Shown: positions 7,629 through 17,168, counted from the stretch's first letter. The stretch is DNA of 64,000 nt from Gammaproteobacteria bacterium (GCA_013288815.1 JABDBD010000006.1:1-64000); one strand, 5' to 3'. The notes: generated from the sequence alone by a model not told the origin. Numbers and translations: made by a program.

Positions 7629-10600
7629 ATGGCAATGGAAAAACCCAAAAGAAGTTTTGCTAAAAAAGCACAGTTAACGAATAACAATGAATCTGATGTT
7701 GCTTTGACAGAAACAGAATATGAAGGCGAAGATGCGGGTGTCGAAAAACAATTACGTAATCTTTTAGATGCTATTGAAGCCGTGAGAAGAGGTGATTTAA
7801 CAAAGCGATTGAGAAGAAAACGATATGATATTTTTGGAGAGATTGCGGACTCATACAATGGCATGATGGAAAGTTTAAATACCTTTACTACAGAAGTAAC
7901 ACGCGTTGCTCGAGAAGTGGGTACTGAAGGTAAGTTAGGCGGACAAGCAGCGGTGACCGGAGTGACCGGCACATGGAAAGAGCTCACAGACAATGTGAAT
8001 GCAATGGCGGCCAACTTAACAGGTCAAGTGCGAAGTATTGCTCAGGTGACAACAGCTGTTGCGAATGGTGACCTTACCCAGAAGATTAGCGTTGATGTAA
8101 GAGGCGAAGTATTAGAATTAAAAAATACCATTAACAAGATGGTAGATAACTTAAGATCGTTTTCTGGCGAAGTAACGCGTGTTGCAAAAGAAGTAGGTAC
8201 CGAAGGTAAGTTAGGTGGTCAAGCAGCTGTGCCAGGTGTGACAGGAACGTGGAAAGAATTAACGGATAATGTAAATGCAATGGCAGCGAATTTGACTAAT
8301 CAGGTGCGTAATATCGCTCAAGTCACGACAGCTGTTGCATCGGGTGACCTCACACAAAAAATTGTTGTTGATGTGAGGGGCGAAGTATTAGAGCTTAAAA
8401 ATACGATTAATAAAATGGTCGATAACCTCAGAGCATTTTCTGGCGAGGTAACACGTGTTGCTAAAGAAGTAGGTACTGAAGGAGAGTTAGGAGGGCAAGC
8501 AATGGTTCCTGGAGTGACGGGAACCTGGAAAGAATTAACCGATAATGTAAACGCAATGGCAGCCAACCTCACAAACCAAGTTCGTAACATTGCACAAGTG
8601 ACAACCGCTGTTGCGAATGGTGATCTTAATCAAAAAATTACAGTAGATGTCAGAGGTGAAGTTTTAGAATTAAAAGACACGATTAATAAGATGGTAGATA
8701 ACCTCCGAGCATTTTCGGGTGAGGTTACCCGTGTTGCTAAAGAGGTAGGTACAGAAGGTAAGCTTGGTGGACAGGCTGTTGTTCCCGGCGTGACAGGAAC
8801 CTGGAAAGAGTTGACAGATAATGTAAACGCAATGGCAGCTAACCTCACAGGCCAGGTACGTAATATTGCTCAAGTAGCTACTGCAGTTGCTAAGGGAGAT
8901 CTTGCACAGAAAATTACAGTAGAAGCTCAGGGTGAGGTACTACAACTAAAAGATACGCTTAATAAGATGGTAGACAGTCTTACCATTTTTGCATCGGAAG
9001 TAACACGTGTTGCTAAAGAAGTAGGTACAGACGGTAAATTAGGCGGGCAGGCGGCGGTTCCTGGTGTCACAGGAACGTGGAAAGAGTTGACCGATAATGT
9101 GAATGCAATGGCAGCTAACTTAACCGGCCAAGTACGAAATATTGCGCAAGTGACAATGGCTGTTGCGAATGGTGATCTTAATCAAAAAATTACAGTAGAA
9201 GTCCGCGGCGAAATTCTTCAATTGAAAGAAACCATTAATAAGATGGTGGATAACTTAAACACGTTTGCTGCGGAAGTAACGCGTGTTGCTAAAGAAGTAG
9301 GAACAGAAGGAAAACTAGGAGGCCAAGCAGAGGTACCTGGAGTGGCGGGTACCTGGAAAGAATTAACCGCGCGCGTGAATGCAATGGCAGCCAACTTAAC
9401 CAGCCAGGTGCGTAATATTGCGCAAGTGGCAACCGGTGTTGCTAAGGGTGATTTATCTCAAAAGATTACAGTAGAAGCTCAGGGTGAAGTGTTACAACTT
9501 AAAGATACGATAAATAAGATGGTGGATAGCCTCACGATATTTGCCTCGGAAGTAACGCGTGTTGCTAAAGAGGTAGGTACAGACGGTAAATTAGGCGGGC
9601 AGGCGGCCGTTCCTGGTGTCACAGGAACATGGAAAGAGTTGACCGATAATGTGAACGCAATGGCAGCCAATTTAACAGGCCAAGTACGTAATATTGCGCA
9701 AGTGACGACAGCTGTTGCGAATGGCGATCTTAATCAAAAAATTACAGTAGAAGTCCGCGGCGAAATTCTTCAATTGAAAGAAACCATTAATAAGATGGTT
9801 GATAACCTCAATATTTTCGCAGCAGAGGTAACGCGTGTTGCTAAAGAAGTAGGTACAGAAGGAAAATTAGGAGGCCAAGCTGAGGTGCCAGCTGTTGCTG
9901 GTACTTGGAAAGAATTAACAGCACGCGTAAACGCGATGGCAGCCAATTTAACGAGTCAGGTGCGTAACATCGCAAAAGTAGCAACCGCAATTAGTGCCGG
10001 TGACTTGACTCAAAAAATCACGGTAGAAGCGCAAGGAGAAGTCTTGCAGTTGAAAGAGACCATTAACAAGATGGTGGACGATTTAAATCGTTTAGCAAGT
10101 GAAGTATCGCGTGTTGCTCAAGTAGCAGGTAGAGAGGGACGGCTGGATGAACGTGCCAAAGTAGAAGGTGTAGGTGGCAGCTGGAAAGATATTGTGGACA
10201 CGTTAAATAACTTAATCAATTCTATTGCAACGCCTGTACAAGAGGTTATTCGATTAGCTGTTGCATTATCACAGGGTGATGTGTCACAGCGTGTTTTAAT
10301 TGAAACTCAGGGCGACATTAAAACATTGGCTGACGCTCTTAATAAATCTTTCGATGACTTGGGCGCCTTAATTCGTTTGGCGACTGACAGTTCAATGAAA
10401 GTAGCAAATGCATCGGGACAGTTAGCTAAATCATCACAGCAGGTCAATAGTACGTTATCTCAAGCAGCGATGACAACGCAGCAAATTGCAGTGGGTGCTA
10501 AAGACCAAGCAAAAAAATTAGAAGCGAGCACTCGTATCGTTACCGATTTATCTAAATCAATTCAACAAGGTGCAGCAAACGCGCGATCCGCTGCTGAAGT

Positions 10601-11324
10601 AACACAAGAAGCGGCTAAGCTTGCTAACCGTGGAACAGAAGCAGGAAAACAAGCTGCTACGCGACTTAGCTCTATTGATGACATTGTGAAGGCAAACACA
10701 GGAACTGTAAAAGACTTAGATAAGCGCGCAAAAGAAATCGGTGTGATAGTCGGTACGACTAAAGATATTGCAGATCAAACCAATTTATTAGCGTTGAATG
10801 CGGCAATTGAAGCAGCACGCGCAGGTGAGGCGGGAAGAGGATTTGCTGTTGTAGCTGATGAAATCAGAAAACTCGCTGAAGGAACAAAAAAAGCTGCCGT
10901 GCAAATTGAAGGCATGGTGAACTCCATTGTCGAATCTACTGCACAGGTCGTGGGAGGTATGACAACAGGAACACAACAGGTAACGGAATCCATTGATATC
11001 GTCAACCAAGCGCTTGGCATTCTCGATCAAATCGGTTCTGGTACACAGGAAATTACCGCAAAAGCACAAGAAATTTCGACTGCGACATCAGAGCAAGCAA
11101 AAGGCGCTCAAGCGGTTGCACAAACAACAGAGGAAATCGCAACTACCTCCGAGCAAGCTGCTATTGGTGCAGAGCAAATGTCATCCTCCATTCAACAACA
11201 AACGGCGGGAATGCAACAAATGACATCTTCCGCACAAAATTTATCGAATTTAGCTGAAGAGCTGAGAACAGCACTTAAACGATTTAAAGTAGCAGCAGGA
11301 AATGAAGCTGCTTCTGCTACTTAA
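7629..11324 (+). CDS. Soluble poly-HAMP methyl-accepting chemoreceptor
   Basis: Cytoplasmic receptor of 1231 residues; there is no transmembrane segment. Residues 45-88 resemble a lone HAMP half. Residues 89-824 are eight 92-residue repeats with [17 protein letters not shown] and QVRNIAQV, like the HAMP units of fungal group III (Nik1/Os-1) kinases. Residues 825-916 are a ninth, diverged repeat. The rest is an MCP signalling hairpin with the conserved tip [20 protein letters not shown] and [13 protein letters not shown] near 1036-1085. Glu/Gln pairs near the C-terminus could be methylation sites, though no cheR is nearby. An upstream in-frame start at 7557 lies inside parA; the ATG at 7629, after GAAGGGAG, is much better. 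Confidence 0.95.
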   Translation: MAMEKPKRSFAKKAQLTNNNESDVALTETEYEGEDAGVEKQLRNLLDAIEAVRRGDLTKRLRRKRYDIFGEIADSYNGMMESLNTFTTEVTRVAREVGTEGKLGGQAAVTGVTGTWKELTDNVNAMAANLTGQVRSIAQVTTAVANGDLTQKISVDVRGEVLELKNTINKMVDNLRSFSGEVTRVAKEVGTEGKLGGQAAVPGVTGTWKELTDNVNAMAANLTNQVRNIAQVTTAVASGDLTQKIVVDVRGEVLELKNTINKMVDNLRAFSGEVTRVAKEVGTEGELGGQAMVPGVTGTWKELTDNVNAMAANLTNQVRNIAQVTTAVANGDLNQKITVDVRGEVLELKDTINKMVDNLRAFSGEVTRVAKEVGTEGKLGGQAVVPGVTGTWKELTDNVNAMAANLTGQVRNIAQVATAVAKGDLAQKITVEAQGEVLQLKDTLNKMVDSLTIFASEVTRVAKEVGTDGKLGGQAAVPGVTGTWKELTDNVNAMAANLTGQVRNIAQVTMAVANGDLNQKITVEVRGEILQLKETINKMVDNLNTFAAEVTRVAKEVGTEGKLGGQAEVPGVAGTWKELTARVNAMAANLTSQVRNIAQVATGVAKGDLSQKITVEAQGEVLQLKDTINKMVDSLTIFASEVTRVAKEVGTDGKLGGQAAVPGVTGTWKELTDNVNAMAANLTGQVRNIAQVTTAVANGDLNQKITVEVRGEILQLKETINKMVDNLNIFAAEVTRVAKEVGTEGKLGGQAEVPAVAGTWKELTARVNAMAANLTSQVRNIAKVATAISAGDLTQKITVEAQGEVLQLKETINKMVDDLNRLASEVSRVAQVAGREGRLDERAKVEGVGGSWKDIVDTLNNLINSIATPVQEVIRLAVALSQGDVSQRVLIETQGDIKTLADALNKSFDDLGALIRLATDSSMKVANASGQLAKSSQQVNSTLSQAAMTTQQIAVGAKDQAKKLEASTRIVTDLSKSIQQGAANARSAAEVTQEAAKLANRGTEAGKQAATRLSSIDDIVKANTGTVKDLDKRAKEIGVIVGTTKDIADQTNLLALNAAIEAARAGEAGRGFAVVADEIRKLAEGTKKAAVQIEGMVNSIVESTAQVVGGMTTGTQQVTESIDIVNQALGILDQIGSGTQEITAKAQEISTATSEQAKGAQAVAQTTEEIATTSEQAAIGAEQMSSSIQQQTAGMQQMTSSAQNLSNLAEELRTALKRFKVAAGNEAASAT
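7893..10100 (+). repeat. Eight tandem 276-bp repeats (HAMP units) within the receptor gene
   Basis: Eight units of exactly 276 bp with no indels begin at 7893, 8169, 8445, 8721, 8997, 9273, 9549 and 9825. A ninth, diverged unit of the same length runs from 10101 to 10376. Units 5-6 and 7-8 share unit-specific features (for example GTDGKLGG in 5 and 7, ELTARVNAM in 6 and 8), so a 552-bp dimer was duplicated. Such arrays are prone to changes in copy number by recombination. Confidence 0.97.
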
Positions 11325-11336
11325 AGGAGAGACCTT

Positions 11337-11948
11337 ATGGAAGGAAAATCTGTTTTGCAGCCTGCAAAAGATAAACAACAGATTATACAATTGATTGTAT
11401 TTCGTGTTGGAGATGAAGAATTTGGTGTTCCCATTGGTGATGTTCAAGAGATCATTAAAATTAGTACTATTACTCCAATTCCGGATTCCCCCGAGTTTAT
11501 TAAGGGGCTCATCAATGTAAGAGGGGATATTGTTGCAATTATTGATGTCAGGGCCAGATTTTTTCTACAGACTAAAGAAGAACCTTCACGGCATATTGTC
11601 ATCACTAAACAGGAAGGAAATTTATTTGGGCTAATGGTAGATGAGGTAATGGAGGTTTTGCGTATTCAAGAATCTGACATTAAACCGCCACCACGTTTGA
11701 TGACCAAAATTAATGAATACTACATGCATGGCGTCATCACCCATGATGGGCGACTTATTATTTTATTAAACGTTGCGCAAGTGCTTTCTGAAGATGAACT
11801 TGTTAGATTAACTGAAGTGACTCGTAGTCAGCATAAAAAATACGGCCAGATTGATTCAGACGAAATAGAAGAAGAAAAGTCAATGACAAAAAGTAACCCA
11901 GAACCAATGTCTGAAAAAATGAAGGCAGTTCGTAGTAAGAAAAAATAG
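11337..11948 (+). CDS. cheW: CheW, array coupling protein
   Basis: Adaptor that links chemoreceptor tips to CheA. The 203-residue protein has a complete CheW domain at about residues 17-160: LIVFRVGDEEFGVPI, IIKISTITPIPDSP, then FIKGLINVRGDIVAIIDV, and LMVDEVMEVLRI. The final 40 residues are a charged tail rich in Lys and Glu, longer than in typical CheW. It starts 12 bases after the receptor gene behind an AAAGGAGAG RBS, so the two are almost certainly co-transcribed. Confidence 0.95.
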   Translation: MEGKSVLQPAKDKQQIIQLIVFRVGDEEFGVPIGDVQEIIKISTITPIPDSPEFIKGLINVRGDIVAIIDVRARFFLQTKEEPSRHIVITKQEGNLFGLMVDEVMEVLRIQESDIKPPPRLMTKINEYYMHGVITHDGRLIILLNVAQVLSEDELVRLTEVTRSQHKKYGQIDSDEIEEEKSMTKSNPEPMSEKMKAVRSKKK

Positions 11949-11986
11949 GACAAATAATTATTGCTTGACCATACAGGAAAAAAATC

Positions 11987-12355
11987 ATGAATAAACTACT
12001 GATTGTTGATGATTCTGCATTTATGAGAGGCATCTTAAAGGATTTATTGTCTCAACATATCCCTCCTCTTGAAATTCATGAAGCAGATAGCAAAGCAGCG
12101 GCTTCTGACGTATTAAAAAAGGTTAAGCCTGATTTGGTATTGTTGGATATCGTGATGAAAGACAATGAGTTTGAAGGGGTTGAAGTTTTAAAGGAAATAA
12201 AAGACTTATATTCTAATACAAAAGTCGTCATGTTGACATCTGTTGGACAAGCGGCAATCGTTGAAGAGTGTAAAAAATTGGGTGCCCAGGATTATATTGA
12301 AAAGCCATTTGATAAAAATAATATTATTGAAGTTGTCGATAAATATTTAGTGTAA
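11987..12355 (+). CDS. cheY: CheY-like single-domain response regulator
   Basis: Stand-alone receiver domain of 122 residues, the likely diffusible output of the cluster's CheA. It has the acidic pair Asp8/Asp9 in IVDDSAFMRG, the phosphoacceptor Asp54 in VLLDIVM, the switch Thr in VVMLTSVG and the conserved Lys in EKPFDK. The DSAFMR stretch is typical of true CheY proteins. There is no DNA-binding domain. Whether it acts on a motor, a pilus or another partner cannot be told from the sequence. Confidence 0.93.
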   Translation: MNKLLIVDDSAFMRGILKDLLSQHIPPLEIHEADSKAAASDVLKKVKPDLVLLDIVMKDNEFEGVEVLKEIKDLYSNTKVVMLTSVGQAAIVEECKKLGAQDYIEKPFDKNNIIEVVDKYLV

Positions 12356-12380
12356 GAAAACAGAGAGGTTTATATTTATC

Positions 12381-13991
12381 ATGATAGATGATTTTTTCAA
12401 AAAACACAAAGATGCTTTTATTAATGAATCAATCTCTCATATTGAAAGTATGAATGTTTCTCTATTGAAATTAGAAAAAATGCCAACTGATTTGCGTTTG
12501 CTTTATGAGGTTTTTAAATCGACGCATACGCTTAAAAGTATGGCTGCTACGATGAGTTTTAATCAGCTAGTGCAGTTATGTCATACCATAGAAGATGTGT
12601 TAGATGCGATAAAAAATGAAAAGTTCTCAATAAAACAATGCGCAGATATTTTATTTGAATGTTTTGATTTGTTAAGTGCTAGCTTAAAAGAAATTGTACT
12701 CAAAGAAATGGAATTAGATACTCAAGAGTTGAGTCAACGTGTTCAAGATATGTTAAAAACCAATCCAACAAAAGAAGGGCAAGTCAAATCAAATACAGAA
12801 AATAAATTCCCCGTCATAGATAAAATTAAAACGATAGAGGTCAAGGTTGATCGTTTAGATGTATTAATGAAGTTAGTAGAAGAGTTGTTGATTAGCCGAA
12901 TAAAGCTCGAACTTTTGCGTGAGACCATTAATAATTACGAGTTAACTGCTGCAATTGATAGTTTAGGACGGCACATTACTGATTTGCAGTATAATGTCAT
13001 GCAAGTGCGATTGGTGCCAATTGGGTTTTTATTTAATCGTTTTCCTCGAATGGTAAGAGATATTTCTAAAGATCAAAAAAAGGAAATTGATTTAAAAATA
13101 GAAGGTGGTGATATTGAATTAGATCGTTCACTGATCGATGAGATCAGTGATTCATTAACGCATTTAATCAGAAATGCAATTGATCACGGGATAGAGTCAG
13201 CAGAGATCAGAAGTAAAAATAAAAAATCGTTACGCTCCACCATTTTATTGAAAGCCAAGCGAACTAAAGAATTCGTCATCATAGAAATCAGTGATGATGG
13301 CATGGGTCTTGATTTTCACAAAATTAAAGATGCCGCTATCGAGAAAAATATTCTTTTACCAACAGCAACTCACGAAGAAATAAAAAATAGTATTTTTAAG
13401 GGGATTTCCACCACAAAAAAAATTACTAAAATTTCTGGGAGAGGATTAGGTCTTTCTATCGTCAAACAAAAAATTGAGTCTATTGGAGGATCTATTCAAG
13501 TTAAATCGAAAATAGGGGAAGGAACGAGTTTTTTTGTCCGTCTCCCACTTACTTTAGCTGTCATTAAAGTGTTATTTGTAACAGTGAGCGATCAAATCTA
13601 TGCTATTCCTATTAATAATATAGAGCGTTTGCTAATCGTTTCCGCAAACGAAATTAAAGGTGTTTTGAATTCTAATGCCATTGTGTATCAAGACGAAGAT
13701 ATTCCAGTCACACACCTAGCTAAGCTATTTTTTACTGAATCTAAAATAATGGATAATTACCCTGTTGTTGTTATCAAGCAAGATGAAAGTCGATATGGAT
13801 TAGTCGTGGATACTTTGCTTTCTACTCAAGAAGTTGTTATTAAGCCGCTCACTAAAATAGTAAAGGAAAATAAATATTTTTCTGGAACGGCTCTTGTCGG
13901 GTCAGGTGAAATGGTTTTGATTTTAGATATCGACCAACTTTTTTTATCTAGGAGATATAAAAATGAATGGAGAGGAGCAAATGCAGTTTAA
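12381..13991 (+). CDS. cheA: CheA, chemosensory histidine kinase
   Basis: Central kinase of the array (536 residues). An N-terminal Hpt (P1) domain has the phospho-His in STHTLKSMA (His49). No obvious P2 regulator-binding domain is present; only a short linker at about 125-145. P3 dimerisation helices begin near residue 150 (KVDRLDVLMKLVEEL). The P4 ATPase has HLIRNAIDHGIE near 260, EISDDGMGLD and GRGLGLSIVK near 353. The P5 CheW-like domain runs from about 385 to the end. The 3' end overlaps the CheC-like gene by 29 bases. Loss of P2 suggests direct docking of CheY to P1/P4 and a small CheA. Confidence 0.95.
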   Translation: MIDDFFKKHKDAFINESISHIESMNVSLLKLEKMPTDLRLLYEVFKSTHTLKSMAATMSFNQLVQLCHTIEDVLDAIKNEKFSIKQCADILFECFDLLSASLKEIVLKEMELDTQELSQRVQDMLKTNPTKEGQVKSNTENKFPVIDKIKTIEVKVDRLDVLMKLVEELLISRIKLELLRETINNYELTAAIDSLGRHITDLQYNVMQVRLVPIGFLFNRFPRMVRDISKDQKKEIDLKIEGGDIELDRSLIDEISDSLTHLIRNAIDHGIESAEIRSKNKKSLRSTILLKAKRTKEFVIIEISDDGMGLDFHKIKDAAIEKNILLPTATHEEIKNSIFKGISTTKKITKISGRGLGLSIVKQKIESIGGSIQVKSKIGEGTSFFVRLPLTLAVIKVLFVTVSDQIYAIPINNIERLLIVSANEIKGVLNSNAIVYQDEDIPVTHLAKLFFTESKIMDNYPVVVIKQDESRYGLVVDTLLSTQEVVIKPLTKIVKENKYFSGTALVGSGEMVLILDIDQLFLSRRYKNEWRGANAV

Positions 13992-14565
13992 TATGCTGAA
14001 TGAAATCACTAAAGTTGCAGCTATTAAAGCAACGAGTGCTTTGTCTAAAATGCTTGAGTTTCCTATTGGAGTAGATGTTGTACCTATAGAAACTAAAAAT
14101 CTGGGTGATATTAAGAATATTATGCAAGCAAAAGAAAAAATTGTTGGTCTCAGTGTTCCTATTGTGGGCCTGCTACCAGGAACTTGTTTGCTTATTTATC
14201 CAGAAAAATCTGCATTTGCTATGTGTGATGCAATGTTTCATCGACAGGAAGGGGGGACTCAGACATTTTCAGAAATGGAAATATCTGCATTGTCTGAAGC
14301 AGCAAATATTGTTGTTGGAAATTTTCTAACTTCATTTGCTATTCCGCTTCAAATTGAATCTTTGCTGCATCGTTCTGTTCATTTTAATCATAATGAATTT
14401 TCAAGATTTATGGATGAAATTTCTGTTGCTCTATCTAAAAAAATAAAAGATGGAATAGTTGTTGAAATTGCGTTTCATTTTCAAAATATTAAAATTCAGG
14501 GAATTGCTATTTTTCTTTTTGATGAAAAAAATCTGCTGAATTTAATTAAAAAGGTAAATGCTTAA
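13963..14565 (+). CDS. CheC/CheX-family phosphatase-like protein
   Basis: The 200-residue protein resembles the CheC/CheX/FliY fold, whose members dephosphorylate CheY-P. The second conserved helix is intact, with SEAANIVVGNFL: Glu112 and Asn115 match the catalytic E-x2-N pair. The equivalent first helix near the N-terminus (NEITKVAAIKATSALSKM) has Glu14 but Lys17 where Asn is expected, so only one site may work. It overlaps the cheA 3' end by 29 bases, with AGGAGA seven bases before the ATG at 13963; an ATG at 13981 after GAGAGGAG is an alternative. The stop overlaps the next start (TAATG). Confidence 0.75.
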   Translation: MNGEEQMQFNMLNEITKVAAIKATSALSKMLEFPIGVDVVPIETKNLGDIKNIMQAKEKIVGLSVPIVGLLPGTCLLIYPEKSAFAMCDAMFHRQEGGTQTFSEMEISALSEAANIVVGNFLTSFAIPLQIESLLHRSVHFNHNEFSRFMDEISVALSKKIKDGIVVEIAFHFQNIKIQGIAIFLFDEKNLLNLIKKVNA

Positions 14566-16031
14566 TGACGCTTGATGTTCAATTAGCAAATTTTGCTGAG
14601 TGGAATCCAAATGCGATAATTGAATTAAATACAGCAGGCACAGTCATTTATGCCAATCTTATAGCAAGGACACAATTTCCAGATATCTTTACGCAGGGCT
14701 TGTCTCATTCTATTTTGAAAGGTTTAGAAAAAATTCTCCAGGATTTTCAGCCCAATCATCAAAGTGAGGTCATTGTTTATAATCGTGAGATTGATGTCCA
14801 TGGAAAATGTTACGAACAACAGATCTTTGCACTTCCTGATGCAGCTATCTATGTTTACATTCTTGATGTTACCGAAAGTAAACAGCTCAAAGCTCAAGCA
14901 CATTTTAACGATAGGCTGGCGACCGTAGGAATACTTGCAGCAGGAGTAGCTCATGAAATTAGTAATCCACTCACCTGGATCTTAGGAAGTTTAAGTTTAT
15001 TCCAAGGTTTTACAAAAACGTTGAAAAGTAATCATGTTAACCGCGAAATACAAGAGATAACGAATAAAATTGATGAAACGGTTCATGAGTTAACACGTGG
15101 AATAGAGCAAATTCGAGATATCACGTCTAGCCTTAAAGGACTGGCTCATATTGATAAGAATGAAGCTGTCCCTGTGGATGTGCATAAAATTATTAATATG
15201 GCGATTTCTATGGCGTCTCTAGCATGCAAAAATCGCGCCGAAATAGAAACAAAATATGCTGAAAACCTACCAGTTATTTTATCTAATCCCGGAAAATTAC
15301 ATCAGGTTTTTCTTAATTTACTTATTAATGCAGCTCAAGCTATTTCTATCGGCGACTCACAACACAATAAAATATGTGTATCGACTTCTCTCGAGAAAAG
15401 CAGGATTAGAATTGATGTCAGTGATACTGGCCATGGCATTTCTCCTGAAATTCTTCCCAAAATTTTTGACGCTTTTTTTACAACAAAACCCAGCGGACAA
15501 GGTACCGGTCTAGGTCTTTCTATTTGTCAGGAAATTATTTGTGATTTGAAAGGAAAAATTAATGTTCAAAGTATTGTAGGAAAAGGTACTGTATTTTCTG
15601 TTTATATTCCTGTGATATTAGAAATATCTAAGAAACAACCTGAGTCTGACATAATTGCTTACCCTGGAAACAAAAAACAAATTTTGCTAGTAGATGATGA
15701 TCCGATGGTCTTAAAACTGATGCGGCGCATGTTAGAGGGTCAGGGTCAAATTACCAGTGTGTTGGGTGGGAGCGATGCTATGAAGCTGATTGATCAGCAT
15801 GGCAAATTGTTTGATATCATTATTTCAGACTTTAATATGCCACAGATATCTGGTTCAGATCTTTATCATCATGCTGCTAAACATTATCCTGGCCTAGAGA
15901 GAAGATTTATCTTTGTGACAGGAGGAGCTGAATTGCCATGGGCGAAAACATTTTTGATAACGGCAGGTAATCCAGTACTAGAAAAACCCTTTCAACTCAA
16001 GGATATCCTTAAAATGATTCATAAAATATGA
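14565..16031 (+). CDS. PAS histidine kinase with C-terminal receiver domain
   Basis: Cytoplasmic hybrid kinase of 488 residues. Residues 8-115 form a PAS-like domain (FAEWNPNAIIELN ... YILDVTESKQLK) clearly homologous to that of the kinase at 5558. The HisKA domain has GVAHEISNPL (His130), typical of NtrB-like kinases; the HATPase has NLLINAAQAIS, DTGHGISPE and GTGLGLSICQE. A receiver domain starts near residue 372 (QILLVDDDP), with Asp422 in IIISDFNMP and a Lys in LEKPF. The start overlaps the CheC-like gene's stop by one base, so it belongs to the same transcript. Phosphotransfer to its own receiver or to the flanking system is possible. Confidence 0.92.
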   Translation: MTLDVQLANFAEWNPNAIIELNTAGTVIYANLIARTQFPDIFTQGLSHSILKGLEKILQDFQPNHQSEVIVYNREIDVHGKCYEQQIFALPDAAIYVYILDVTESKQLKAQAHFNDRLATVGILAAGVAHEISNPLTWILGSLSLFQGFTKTLKSNHVNREIQEITNKIDETVHELTRGIEQIRDITSSLKGLAHIDKNEAVPVDVHKIINMAISMASLACKNRAEIETKYAENLPVILSNPGKLHQVFLNLLINAAQAISIGDSQHNKICVSTSLEKSRIRIDVSDTGHGISPEILPKIFDAFFTTKPSGQGTGLGLSICQEIICDLKGKINVQSIVGKGTVFSVYIPVILEISKKQPESDIIAYPGNKKQILLVDDDPMVLKLMRRMLEGQGQITSVLGGSDAMKLIDQHGKLFDIIISDFNMPQISGSDLYHHAAKHYPGLERRFIFVTGGAELPWAKTFLITAGNPVLEKPFQLKDILKMIHKI

Positions 16032-16072
16032 TGGCGACAATTTAGGGTGAATTATCGCCAGAGCTCTATTTA

Positions 16073-16102
16073 AACCTAGATTCTAACTGCCGAATCTAGG
16101 TT
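16073..16102. terminator. Hairpin between convergent genes, probable bidirectional terminator
   Basis: An 11-bp perfect stem, AACCTAGATTC at 16073-16083 with its complement at 16092-16102, has an 8-base loop. It lies after the chemosensory cluster and overlaps the stop codon of the leftward gene. The flanks are A/T-rich but lack a long T run, so termination strength is uncertain. Confidence 0.55.
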
Positions 16103-17168
16103 AAAAGATTGTTCTACCATACATAGGAAAATGAGGCATTGGATAATGATGCTGTGTTGATAAATTTTGATAGTTCGAAATATTATATTCCATTTTTTCT
16201 TTCTTCTTAAATAAGTTTTGTTGCATGTCTGCAACGCGTTCTAATTTATGTAGGTTATAAGAATACTGACCAAAGCACTGTTTGGTTAATTGATTCCCGA
16301 AAAGACACATGAGAAATCCTGCAGGAATTTTCCATAAACCTGGTATGAACGGAAGAAGTACCACTAGGTTTGGCAGGTATGGTAACCATCGTAATGTGTC
16401 GATATGTTTTTTTTGCCGAGCAATCGCTGAAACTAGTTCATTGCCGGCATTGAGATCAACGTTGCCTTGAAGATTTTTTAGTGGTTGGATTGTTAAATCG
16501 GATTCTACTATTGACTGAAGTGTCTCTGTTAACGAGACTTTAACATGCCCTAATGTTTGATTCATCTCTGATAATTCTTGATGAAAATTTTTCAGAACAG
16601 GGTCAGCTCGTTTTATCTCCACTGTGAGTGGTTGCTGAGTTGGGGTTAGGGGCTCAGGAGTGAATAATAAAAATCGTATTGCAGAGATAGGAGAAGAGGA
16701 TGAGCTAAATTTCCTAGATGACAATGGTGAAGCGATAACGGAGTCATCGGGTGAGAGGATGTCTCTTTCTTCTATGTCATTCATTCTAGCTTTAGGAGAG
16801 AGATAATTTTCTTCATCACCCTCTGATGATGGAGAGACGACAGCTAAAGTTCTAGGTGAAAGCTGACTTTCTTCTTCTCCGTCGGCACCTAATGGAGCGA
16901 TGGTGGCGGGAGGTTCAAGAGAAGGCTGCTCGACTTCATTTTTACTTTCAGTCAATGTGGCCGCTGGCGTTTTGAGAGACGCTTCATCTTCTTCTTCTTC
17001 TTCGTCAGATGACTCAGATGAATCGGCTAGTAGTAATTTAGCTAGCTGCTCAGGAGTTTCAGTTGGCTGTGCTGGAATGTGAATTTTGATTTCGACGAGC
17101 CCATCTTCATCATCCATATCTTCATCAGTGGGAATATCTATCACTAGGTCTGGTTTTCTGTCAAGCAT
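16101..17168 (-). CDS. Acidic, SP-rich protein with a C-terminal hydrophobic region; unknown
   Basis: Function not recognised (355 residues). The first 170 residues are low-complexity and acidic, with an SSDEEEEEDE run and repeated L-S-P steps (LSPR, LSPK, LSPD) among other Ser-Pro pairs. A short helical part follows (about 195-250). A strongly hydrophobic stretch around 258-290 (LPNLVVLLPFIPGLW, FLMCLFG) could form one or two membrane helices. A charged tail ends the protein. This build is unusual for a bacterial housekeeping protein and could suit an exported membrane-targeting protein; that is inference. RBS AAGGA lies eight bases before the ATG. Confidence 0.65.
   Translation of the reverse strand: MLDRKPDLVIDIPTDEDMDDEDGLVEIKIHIPAQPTETPEQLAKLLLADSSESSDEEEEEDEASLKTPAATLTESKNEVEQPSLEPPATIAPLGADGEEESQLSPRTLAVVSPSSEGDEENYLSPKARMNDIEERDILSPDDSVIASPLSSRKFSSSSSPISAIRFLLFTPEPLTPTQQPLTVEIKRADPVLKNFHQELSEMNQTLGHVKVSLTETLQSIVESDLTIQPLKNLQGNVDLNAGNELVSAIARQKKHIDTLRWLPYLPNLVVLLPFIPGLWKIPAGFLMCLFGNQLTKQCFGQYSYNLHKLERVADMQQNLFKKKEKMEYNISNYQNLSTQHHYPMPHFPMYGRTIF

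Noticed and set aside
8318-8873. Recurrent minus-strand open frames opposite the receptor repeats
   Set aside because: They recur with the 276-bp repeat and mirror its codons; shadows of the receptor gene.
14105-14329. + strand frame inside the CheC-like gene
   Set aside because: Fully inside a better gene in another frame, with no start signal.
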